Source: Bactericera cockerelli (lineage: Eukaryota > Arthropoda > Insecta > Hemiptera > Triozidae). From it: a stretch of DNA of 64,000 bases. The DNA lies in the NCBI GenBank assembly GCA_024516035.1, contig CM044964.1:10941624-11005623 (forward strand), in the 5' to 3' direction. The position numbers were made by a program, and so were the translations under genes. Positions within the stretch are counted from its first letter, which is position 1, and each line of letters opens with the position of its first letter. This document shows, piece after piece, positions 33,824-45,800 of this stretch. A model generated the notes under the pieces. That model saw only the letters and a program-made list of their open reading frames with translations, did not search any database and was not told the DNA's origin.

Positions 33824-36800
33824 TCAACGTGGTCGTGTTACTCCAATTATCTGAGGATAAGTCATTTCACTTTCTCGACTTTCTACTTGTTTCACTTCGG
33901 CCTCCTGATTATCTTGATTCGTCATTCTTCGTGAAACTTCGCTGTCTGGACGATCCTCATCGGAAAAAGTTCGTTTTAAATCGCCCTCGTCATTCGTCGT
34001 TGTTCTAGTAACGTCTTCGTCTCCTTGTACTACTAGTGCTCTTGTTTGAGCATCGTCATTTTCCGTCACTGTTCGTGATACTCCGCCGTTAGATCGGTAC
34101 ACATCGGACCCAGTTCGTGTAATTTCATCCCCGTCATTCGTCATTGTTCGTGTTCCATCGTCGTCTTCTTGCGTCGCGAATGCTCTCGTATGAGGATCGT
34201 CATTTTCCGACACCGTTCGGGTAACATCGTCTTCTTGCATCTCGAAATTTCGCGCCTGCACCAATCGGTTGATATCGTTGAAAGTGGTTACCATGGGCGG
34301 CGAAGTCTCCATCGTGCCGCCACGGTTGCCAGTGCTACAGTCTGAGTAGAGAACGGCGCAGTCCTGCGATCCGTCCTGACCGTCTTTCGCCGCCTTCATG
34401 TAGCGGAAGAAACGCAGGATTTCCGGGTTGTCTGTCGTCGGCTTGCGTAGCTCGTTCAGCTCTCTGGAATATGCAAAAGGTCGAAATTAAGAATGTAAGA
34501 CTAAAAAGATGACGAGAAATTGGACTATCTGAAATTATTTATTTTTTAAAATGATAAATTATCATATTTATGTAACTCACTTTCGTGGCATCGCAACTAC
34601 TCAAACTCGCTTTACTTTATCTACAGCTGAAACCAGGACTTGAACCACCGACAACCAGGTTGAAAGTCTGCCGCTTTATTGATAAAGCTACTGAGGTCGG
34701 TATTTTTTTATATGATACAAATCCACTTTTCTTCAACGTCGCATTCAACTGCATGGTCATATCACGAAGGGGGTTCAAACCTTAATTCGCTGAAAACTCA
34801 CGAACAAGCTACTCAAATTAACCTCACACAGCCTGAGTGGGGTCAGGAATAGCTAGCATCACAAGGTTTCGAATTTCAATGGTCACCCATTCAAATCCAA
34901 TTCTCGCTGGATGTTGCTTAAAATCGTTGACATAACGAGAACTGGTGTATTTAACGTGCCTTCAACTTTGGCTACTTTTTGATTTTACTGGATTAGGTAA
35001 GCTGTTGACACCATCAATCAACCTCAACCATGAGGTTGAACAACGTTGACCCTGCTTGAGCGGGATAAGACAGAGTAAAAAAAGAAGGTAATAATAATAA
35101 TAATATCGCCTTATTTAAACTGCCCGATAAGGACTATTAAAGTCCCATTATTCCAGCAGTAAGCCCAAGACATATTATTATGTGTTAAAAATCCCAAATG
35201 GGAGGATAACTTGTCATGTCCCGGCTGGGTTTCGAACCCACGACCTCTGGAACCTCTGGATTCACAGAGTGCCGCCTTTACCACTGAGCTACCGGGACAG
35301 ACAGAAGGTAAGCTGTTGACAGTTTATTTATAACTCACCGACTCAGTTGGGCCGACACCAGGTTGCTGTAGGGGGCGTACTTGGCGGGGTTGTTGTACAT
35401 GGCACAGATGAGGCGCTCCCTACAGGACTCGGTCTTGTAGTTGAGCTGCTTGAAGACGCTGTCGATGCGGGACAGCAGAGGAGAGTAGAAGGGGTCGTAG
35501 TTGGCTAGGAGGTGGCTGGACATGGGAATTTTCTGGAACACCTGGGGGAAAACACAATAATAAGAGAACAATTACTACTTCTCTTGCATGGTGATAATGA
35601 TGCGGGACAGCAGAGGAGAGTAGAAGGGGTCGTAGTTGGCTAGGAGATGGCTGGACATGGGAATTTTCTGGAACACCTGCGTGGAAAACACAATTATTAC
35701 AGAACAATTACTATATTAATGTTGTTGTAGTAGTTGTTGTAGCCAGCTTGGCTACAGCTGGAGGGTTGAGTGATGGTCTCCAGCCATCTTTATTTCAAAG
35801 TTGGCTCGTCCTGAACCACATATTTCTATGTGCGATCAACCATCATGAGGACATAGACTTTTCTTTAAAAGCCATTAAACCCTTAGGAAACTGCAAGCTA
35901 GCCTGGCTTGTAAGGGTTGGATAGTCTGTTCTCTGTTTATAGTCCTCTAGCGAGACACTGGTCTTCTCCCTGTTTAACGTCCCCCAGCCAGACTATAGTA
36001 ATAACACTCTTTCGTGGAAGGTAACCACCAGGCAAGGTTAATGCTCGAAGCATTTTCTACCAGCTAACCCTCAGAGTGTTATTATTATGTGGTCACAAAC
36101 TCAAATTAATGAGGAAAATTTCGGGGTGCACTGGGTGGGATTCGAACCAACGGACCCCTACGCTACCTGGATTACCAGACTAGAGCCTTAACCACTTGAC
36201 TACCAGTTGGACTCAAGGAAAGTTTATGGAATTCGTTCTGAAATTTCAGCGTAGTGGTGGGAGAGCATTCAGCCGTAAAATAGGTAAGTAGGAGTGTCAG
36301 AAGTCAGAACCAACCAACAAGTCAGAAACAACAACCTCAAATATGAGGAAGAGGTTGAACAATGCCAACCCCAAGTAGGCTTGAGAAAAGGCACAGGGCA
36401 AGAAGAATGGGAGTAAAGAGGAAGAAAAAGAAATTTATTAAGTGCTGTTGCAATCGGGACATTTCTTGAATTTTCTTGCACTTTTATTTGAACATGTGTG
36501 AAAATAATAATGAAATTCTAAGAGCCGAATTATGAAACAGTATTAGATTGAATTTAAGTGGACATCCTTAGCTCGGACTCTAGTGCGCTGTGATTGGTTG
36601 TATTATTTTTTTATATAATTTCAACTTTATTTTATAATGAACATTATGTGGTAAAAATCCCAAATGGGAAGATAACTTGACATGTCTCGGCTTGAACCAG
36701 CGACCTCTGGATTCACAGAGTGTCGCCTTTACCACTGAGCTACCTTGACAGAAGTACTTACTTTGAAGTCTCCCTGGAGAGGCTTCTCCTTGTAGTAAAA

Positions 36801-39800
36801 GCTGCCTGTACTCCCGCCGAACTTACTGGACTGCTCTCCTGCATTGTACTTGGAGTGATACCTGAAAAAAAATATGATAGAATGAATCGTTATGTTGAAT
36901 GTATAACTTCTTATGGAACTCTCTTACTTTAGTATCCATGTTTTTGAGTTGTTATGGTGGTGAAAGAATTTATATATTACAATAGAATACTCTGTACAAA
37001 TTGGTACGGGCAGGAGCTAGGATAGAGCATTCAAGAAGGTGTGCAACCGTAAAGGCAACACCACATTGACAAAGGGGAGGGGGTTCCTTTTTGAACAGGT
37101 GGCCATGGGTAATAAAAGTATGGCCGATTCTCATTCTGGATATTGCAACTTTTTCGAATAGATTATTCAGTTTAAAATATTAAAAGGTGTGAGAGATGAC
37201 TTCAACTTTTTTGATGGTCTGCACAGCTCCTAATTGGTGTCTCAGTCGTTTGAAACCAGGTAACTTCGTAATTGAACAACATTTGAAGCTCAATTGGTCC
37301 CAACATTTTACAACCATTACAATAAATTATTCCATTTAGAATACAGAAACGATAGAATTTTTTTTTTTTTTAACTCTGACCTCCAGTTAATTGGATCAAG
37401 TTTAACTAATTCAAGGTCCTCTCTGAAGCAATTATGAAAAATTGCGAGTTAATGTAGCTAGTATTCACTTGCGGCACCGGCAATTCAATTCAAGGTCCTC
37501 AAAAGAATATTCCTTAATAAAAATAATAATACCACGTGACCCCTTTGATGTTCAAACAGCGGTTTTAGTCAAAAGCCAGTTGGCCTTGACCGAATAACCC
37601 ATTTTTGACTAATAAAGTAAAATGTTTACTTAATTATCTTTCATGTTGTTTAACCCCCGCACGATTAGAAATAGAGAAAGTTCAAGAGATATTGCGTCAT
37701 TTTTTTGTACAATGTGAATACAGGGTGTAACTTGTATAGTTTTTCTGTTCGAGTCCTCAATGCTATCTTTTATTTTTACTAAAAAAAGATTATAAATAGC
37801 TGTGAATTGTGCTCTTTCTATATGTATATTCTTAACAACAACCTAGGGTGGCGTCATCGTGAACGATGGTAACCAGACAGTGGAGGAATGACTCAGCACT
37901 TCTACCACTGTCTTTACAAGGAGGCTAATAATTGACAAGGGCCCCCAGAACCAAGCCAATGCTGGTCTACTCCCTGTTTATAGTCCCCTTACCAGTTCTT
38001 ATTCTTACCAGTTATAAAATAAAAGCCATGACGCCCATGACAAAATTCTTATCACCACTGTAATTTTGACTCCATGTTTTAGAGGAAACTTGCCACAACC
38101 AGAACTGAATAATATGAGAAGTCCAAAATATACCTGGATAAACAATAAATAAAAATATTGGGATGGAGAGGCATAACCTGGCGTATGGCACAAGTACATA
38201 TAGCCACTTCTGCATAGGAATATCTGACTCTCGAACATCCATCATCATCATCATCATCATAGGGTGCCGTCATCGTGAACGATGGTAGCCAGACAGTGGA
38301 GGAATGACTCAGCACTTCTACCACTGTCTTTACAAGGAGGCTAATAATTGACAAGGGCCCCCAGAACCAAGCCAATGCTGGAGTACTCCCTGTTTATAGT
38401 CCCCCAGCTAGACTTTATTTATTTATTTACACTTTATTAATAGGACATACTATATACAACACAAATAATTACAAATTAAAATACAAAATAAGAGAAGACA
38501 AAAAAAAAGGAAAAATAAATAAATATAATATACATAATATATGTCCTAACTAAAGGGCGGGGTTATTGCCTTTGGCAATCTCTTCCACGCAACCCTTGAT
38601 ATTCTTCAAAGAAACCCTGTATAAGTAGGAAACAATAATATGTCATCAATGTATGAGGAATACTACACAAACATTCATAATTATAGATAATAAATAGGAA
38701 TGTGTGGTCATGAACTCAATATTTTCCAGGGAATTAGCGCTACTCCTAGCAAAACGGAGCCACTTCACGCATGGCGTCACCTGAAGCCATGTCACGTGCT
38801 GAAAGCTCCGTGCAAAGTTGAGTCTCTTCAGTGGAGGCACTAAATAATATTGATTAGACCTTTTTTTTGTGTACAGAAGATGGAGGATGACAGAACGCCA
38901 AAGAGAATTCTAACAGCCAAAGTAAAGAAAACACTGGTTCTGGGCGTTAAAAGGGTTTAAAACTCATATTAATCCTGTCACCACCATACCAACACATGGA
39001 CACGACATGGATACGTAAAATAAAGTGAATAAGCTCCAAATGAAGTCAGTTAAAAAAAAAGTTAAAGTTATCATACTTGGGTCAAAAAACTTTCATGATA
39101 TCACAACTACTCAAACTCGCTTAACTAAATCCACGCTGAATTACTTCTAATTCATCTTACTCTTCAGATTCCATCACTCCTCTCTCCTCGTCTTCCTTTT
39201 TAGCTCCCATCACTACTGTCTCATCTTCATCTTCAATTCCCATCACTCCTGTCTCATCTTCATCTTCAGTCCCCATCACTTCTGTCTCATCTTCCTCTTC
39301 AGTTCCCATTACTCCTGTCTCGTCTTCCTCTTCAATTCCCATCACTCCTGTCTCATCTTCATCTTCAGTTCCCATCACTCCTGTCTCATCTTCCTCTTTA
39401 GTTCCGATCACTCCTGTCTCATCTTCCTCTTCAGTTCCTATTACTTCTAATTCATCTTACTCTTCAGATTCCATCACTCCTCTCTCCTCGTCTTCCTTTT
39501 TAGCTCCCATCACTACTGTCTCATCTTCATCTTCAGATCCATTCACTCCTGTCTCATCTTCCTCTTCAATTCCCATCACTCCTGTCTCATCTTCATGTTC
39601 AGTCCCCATCACTCCTGTCTCATCTTCCTCTTCAGATCCCATCACTCCTGTCTCATCTTCCTCTTCAGTTCCCATCACTTCAGTCTCATCTTCCTCTTCA
39701 ATTCCCATCACTCATGTCTCATCTTCCTCTTCAATTCCTATCACTCCTGTCTCATCTTCATCTTCAGTCCCCATCACTCCTGTCTCATCTTCCTCTTCCA

Positions 39801-42800
39801 TTCAAAGCACTTTTTTGATGACTGATAATTCTTCCATTAATCCTTTATCTTTCCTAAAAAATAATATAACCCATACACAACCAGACGAAGATTTTTTGCT
39901 TTTACCATGCAATGCTATAGAAGTAATGAAAATAGTTTCATTTTTCCCTAGTAAAAATTCTAGTGGAGAAGACGCTGTTTCAATGACAATCATAAAGGAA
40001 ATTATTGATCTCATAGCTGAACCACTTGCATTCATATTCAGTTGCTCATTTACCTCAAATTATTTTCCTTCATTGTTTAAAACATCAATTGTAGTCCCTA
40101 TTCATAAAAAAGGACCCTTAACAGATCTTAATAATTATCGCCCTATCTCCTTACTTAACAACTTCGCAAAAATCCAAGAGAAAATAGTTGCTATGAGATT
40201 AATAGAATACCTCGAAAACAATAATCTTTTGGCAAAACAGCAATTCGGGTTCAGATCAAAAAGATCTACGTCCGATGCTGTTTCTTCCTTCTTACAACAA
40301 CTAGACGAGATTCTCTATTCCTCTAAATCTCATATAGTTGGTATTTTCTGTGACCTTTCCAAGGCCTTTGATTTCGTAGATCACAGCATACTTTTATCTA
40401 AAATGCCATTCTACGGAATCAGAGGTCCTACACAGGCTTGGTTTAAATCCTACCTAACGGAGAGAAATCAAAGGGTGAAAATTCCTAACCTCCATAATAA
40501 TATCCAATATAATGTCTTTTCATCAAAATTGCCAATTAAACATGGTGTGATTCAAGGGTCAACCCTAGGCCCCTTACTTTTCCTACTCTTTATTAATGAC
40601 TTAGTTAGTTGCTCAACATCAGCAAAATTTGTTCTCTTTGCTGATAATACTTCAATACTTGTGAGTGGAAACAGTCACCAGGAAGTGTTAGAAATAGTCC
40701 AAGAAACTCTATCTGTCATATCACAATGGTTCATCACTAATAAACTACGTCTTAATGCAGATAAAACTACTTATATGTACTTTGGACCACAACCATATAA
40801 TCAATTACAGGCCATCTCATATTCTAATCTCGTTATATCCCCATCAGAGGAAGTCAAATTTTTAGGTCTTATACTAGATTCAAGGTTGCGCTGGAAATCC
40901 CACATTCTATATCTTAAACCTAAACTTGCATCTGCAATATATGCAATAAAATCAATACAAAAGAATGTGGGATCCAGCGCTGCTTTACTTGCCTATCACT
41001 CATACTTCCATAGCTTAATGAGCTATGGAATTGTATATTGGGGGTTTGCAGTAAATACAAATGATATTTTCATGCTACAAAAACGAGCGGTGAGGAGCAT
41101 ATTTAACCATCGACCTACTGTTTCTTGTGCACCCATATTCAAAAACAACAATATCTTAACATTCAGAGCACAACTAATACTTGACACATGTTGCCTTACT
41201 CATAAAATGTCAGAACACCTTACAAGACATAGAGATATACACAACTACAATACACGACACAGAAATGACATAACAGTAACAACAAACAATATATTTGATA
41301 GATCTTTTCTGAAGCAAGGAATTCAACTTTATAATTCCTTGCCAGATATTATTAAACAAGAAAATAGAGATCACTTCAAAGAACAACTTAAAATAAGACT
41401 CATTGATATTGCCCCATACAAAATAGAGGAATTCAGGTGGTAAAATGTGATCCAGGGGTAAATAATGTTTGGTCCCTTTTACTCCTTTTCCCTCTTTTTT
41501 ACCTCAGTCTCTTCTTCCTGTCTCTCCTTTTTACTCCTCTTCTTTATTTTTCCTTCCAATTTATTGTTCATTTTTAATTGAATTTTAATGAAAAAAAAAA
41601 AAAAAAATGTGTAAGACGTACGATGTATATTATTATTACACAATAAAATATTTGATTGATTGATTGATTGACCTCCAGGTAACAAGTCTGCCGCCTTATC
41701 GATCAAGCTACTGAGTTCGGACTAGCCAAAGTAGTATATGGGACGAGAAAGAGAGGAACACCCAGACCACGATGGATGGATCAGGTGGAGGAAGATTTAA
41801 GGACAATGAAAGCCAAAAACCGGTCAGAATAGAGGAAAATAGTTAAGGAGGCCAAGGCTCACCCTGGGTTGTAGCACCAATTCGTAAGGAAAGTTAAGAT
41901 TCTATTTTGGTGATCATTAATGCGGAAAAATCCTTGTCAATAAATTATATATAATATTAAGATTCTGGTCTGGCCGGGGGACTTTAAACAGGGAGTAGAC
42001 CAGAATTGGCTTGGTTCTGGGGGCCCTTGTCAATTATTAGCCTCCTTGTAAAGACAGTGGTAGAACTGCTGAGTCATTACTCCACTGTCTGGCTATCATC
42101 GTTCAAGATGACGCCACCCTATGATGCTTTGGATATGTATTACATTGAAACTTTTGGCTATTTTATAATCAGTCAACCAAAACATGAACTTTTTTAAAAG
42201 AAAGTTATAAAAATTCTCTTTCTATAGAAACTAGTAACTAGTAACTGAAGAGTCCATTTTAAAATGATAATAATTTTCTATGGGTAAGATAATTGTTTTT
42301 TTTTTTTTTTTGTAGTTGTTTTCGTTATTGTTTTTCTTATAATGGTTTCTTTACGTAAATCTATGGTTAGGAAATGCTACATTGTATCACTTTAAACTTT
42401 TATTCTCTTATCCTTATCTCCGGAAAAACCTTAAGAGACCCCATTCTTTTTTGATCCTTATTCGAACTAATGAGAAGTAACTGTGCATAATACTGCATAG
42501 TAATGAAAAGTCTAAATATGTTATAACGAATAAATTTTCCTGGGTTATCAAGCGATGTAGCTGTCGCAAAATACTAACTTGATCTGAACAATCTGAACAT
42601 AGCTCAAATAAAAATTAAAAGACCCACCATGATGCAAAAAAATATCGCGTAAAGGTGGAAATCTATTCCACTATGTTCATGAAAATCCAAAGCCAAAATA
42701 GCCAAACAAATGAACCGAAGAACACTTTCCAAACAGGAAAACCAACCGAAATTGTGCCTATTGATGTTATTGATGTCGTCTCCTGTCTGAGCAAACTCAT

Positions 42801-45800
42801 TGAGCAAACCTTGCCACCGGAGAAGAAAGAAGTGATGATAAATAATTACGAGACGCGTGCAAAGAATGGAAAGAAATAGATGAAATGGACAAACTAGATG
42901 AAATAATAGAGGAACGTGATGACCGACGTGGAGATATGCATGCTATCCGCCAATTGGTTGATAAGTATCGGCACGATTCCACAACAGCGGCGTATATTTC
43001 CATTTGCAGACTTTTTGCAGTCGTTGCAAAGTAAGAACAAATTCATTTATTGCTGTCATTCCATGTCGTAGAGTCTCCTTTTGCCAGGAAGTAAAATGAA
43101 ATATCTCACATTTCACAAGAATTAGAGGCTTGGTTGAATTTTTGATTGACAATGTTGAACCTGAAGGTTGAGGCTAAAACCAGAAGATGCCTAAAGACAG
43201 CAAGTTCCCTCTTTCAATCGGCCAACAGGATGCTGGCAAAAAAGTTGCTAGTGCCAAATTGAATCATGGTGAAGTGTTAGGCTGGTATGCAGAGACGATT
43301 TTGTAAACCCTATAGGGTTCACTGTAGGGTGGTCCCGAGCTTGCTATAGGGAATACTTCGAACTTGACAATTATTTATTAAAGAAACATCTGATTGCACA
43401 TGCGCACAGACGCTTTAAACAAACTTCTCTGAATAACAAAATCAGCTGAAGGGACAAATGACCCAGGCATCCCTACAGTGAGGACTCTGCATACAACCCT
43501 TATACTTTTCTATCAAAGATGTCTCTTTTAAAATCGTGATTAATTTTAATTTCATCAGAATCGATTGGTATCTGATCTTATGACATCATGATTTTCCTCC
43601 GCCACTATATTTAAATGGTGGCATCATGCTCAATGACTATACAGCTGTACACACTGGAGATATTAACAATCTGAAACCTTCTAGTAAGTGACCAGAGTAA
43701 GTGCGAGGTATGTTGACGGTGAAAAAATCAAAAGTAGAAAATAAACTTGAAAAAGAGACGATTTCGTACCTACATAATATCTTCTAAACAAAACATCATT
43801 AACACAATTTTGGTCATTGCCTACTTTCTTGGTCTTGTTATAAAACATATTCATTAGACGTTGTGATGGAAGTATAAAACTATTGATAGAAGCTTTCGGT
43901 ATTAACAAACTTCCAAAGACGATCTTTTGGGCTCTTTCCATATTTATCATGTAAAGTAGGGTTTTTTTTCTTTTTCTTTTTTCAACAAATACTTGAAATA
44001 TATTTATTTACATATAATTATCTTCTTCTCTTTTAATCACAAAGTATCAGTAGGGTCCTGAGTGCGTTAGCATGTGTTGTCCAAGTAAAAGTCAAAATAA
44101 ATACGATATAGAGTGGAATAAGGTTCTTAGAATGAGTCTCAAGCAAGTTTAGAAATATGTTCCAAACCCAGAGCAAATCAACATTACCAAGACCATACGC
44201 GTCGAGCCAAGTTTCAGGTCTGTCTCGCATCGGACGAACTGTTCACTTTCAACTTCTTCATAAACTCGTTGTTGCTGCTGTTTTCTCTTTCGTTTTGGCA
44301 CGCCAGGTTTTAAATATCACGTCGGTCGGGGGTCTTTCAATATGAGTAAGAGTTTCGTTTGAATGAGAATCATGGCGGGTTTCTGAACATCCATAAGTTT
44401 CGTTTCAATGGGAAACCTTTTATCCGAATCATTAATTTCATCACGAAGTCTCCCGCTAAGTTGCTTTGATTGATTCATCTAGTTCCATGATTTGTTTATT
44501 TCCATGTGTGAAGTCATTTGTCTTTAAATCTATTTCGAAATTGATTGCTGGCATGATGTTTGATTAATTTGTTATTTTGACTGTGTGTATGAACTCTGAC
44601 TTATCTCATGACTTTTAAGTTTGATTGATTCGTCTCTAAGTTGTTCATTGTTCAATGTATTCTTCTTGATATCAGGATATTTCTAAAATCTGTTCCTATT
44701 ACTTTCTTTTTCACATCCAGAGTATTGTTAGTAAATGTGGATAGCAGTATCTACAATTCTCGTATGATCTTTTATCAGTGAATTTAACATTAATCAATAA
44801 AATTATCATCAAAAAACAAATATATATCAAACCCAAAGCCATGATAGAAAGACTACCAAGGAATAAGTACCTCCGTACTTGAAAACTGAAGTACAATTTT
44901 TTAAAGTAAAAAATAGATACCTACCTGGTGTGAAAGAACTGAAAGAGAGTTCGATCAAGGCCGATGCAACCATGAAAGAATCTTGTGATAATTGATACGT
45001 TATACGAACCACTGGATCAACAGGTGCTAGATCATCTTGGCCTCTACATTCACAGAATAACCATTGACGATGGATTTGTTCCAGCTGATCGTGCGTGGAT
45101 TGCCTCGGAATCTTGAATCGGTTTACTGTGACTTCTCACTTGGTTAAAAAGATTAAGTTTATTCCAACCACATTGTATTAAAGAAGCTCCATTGGAGCAG
45201 AATCACATTGTTCAATGTTTCTGAGAAGTCTAATCAAATAGATAATAATAATAATAGAAGACTAATGATTTAGCACTTATGTAGATACAAAGCTTATTTG
45301 AAGAGAGCAACCACAACGAGTTGGCACGTGATTATCTTCTGATATCTGAAAGCTGTTTGATTTTCTCACACGACCCGTGAGAAAAAAATCACTGATTTGT
45401 GGTTTCATAATCAAATAGACAGACGCTAGACAGACAGTTAGGTATCCTAAGTCCTGTAATCAGTTAGTGCACTGCAGCTTGATTCAATATCTGCAGTGAT
45501 ATTCAATGATATTCGGGGTTAAGTGGCAGAGAATGCCTAAGGCATTAACTTCGCCCCGGATTACAAAACAATTGTAATAAAAATTAATATTTCTTTTTGT
45601 ACATATTTCTAAGTTTTTTTTTTAATTTATTGTTATATTTTTTGTTGTTGTTGATGATTGTTTTGTAAAAAAAAATAAAGTGTAAATAAATAAATAAATA
45701 AATAAATAAAAATAAAACATGTGCTTTTCTTGTCAGAAAAATAATAATCAAACAAGTAGTATAATTAGGTACAATGGTCTTTGAGCTTTCAATTTTGAAG

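Larger units (their letters stand above)
39141..41669 (+). mobile_element. non-LTR retrotransposon inserted into SINE-C
   Basis: The 5' boundary is where SINE-C breaks off after CCACGCTGAA at 39140. The 3' boundary is where SINE-C resumes at GACCTCCAGG near 41670. The 3' untranslated part is 41444-41641, then AATAAA and a (TTGA)n tail of the kind seen in CR1/L2-like elements. About 18 bp of SINE consensus between the two boundaries are missing, so integration deleted part of the target or the repeat tail hides a duplication. The whole lies in the 10.6-kb intron 3 of the minus-strand secreted-protein gene, in antisense to it. Confidence 0.8.

Noticed and set aside
39157..39711. Minus-strand acidic proteins (EEDETGVMG repeats)
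   Set aside because: They are the reverse strand of the retrotransposon's coding minisatellite and have no other support.
39141..39797. CRISPR-like array
   Set aside because: The units are contiguous 33-mers without unique spacers, in an animal genome; it is a minisatellite.
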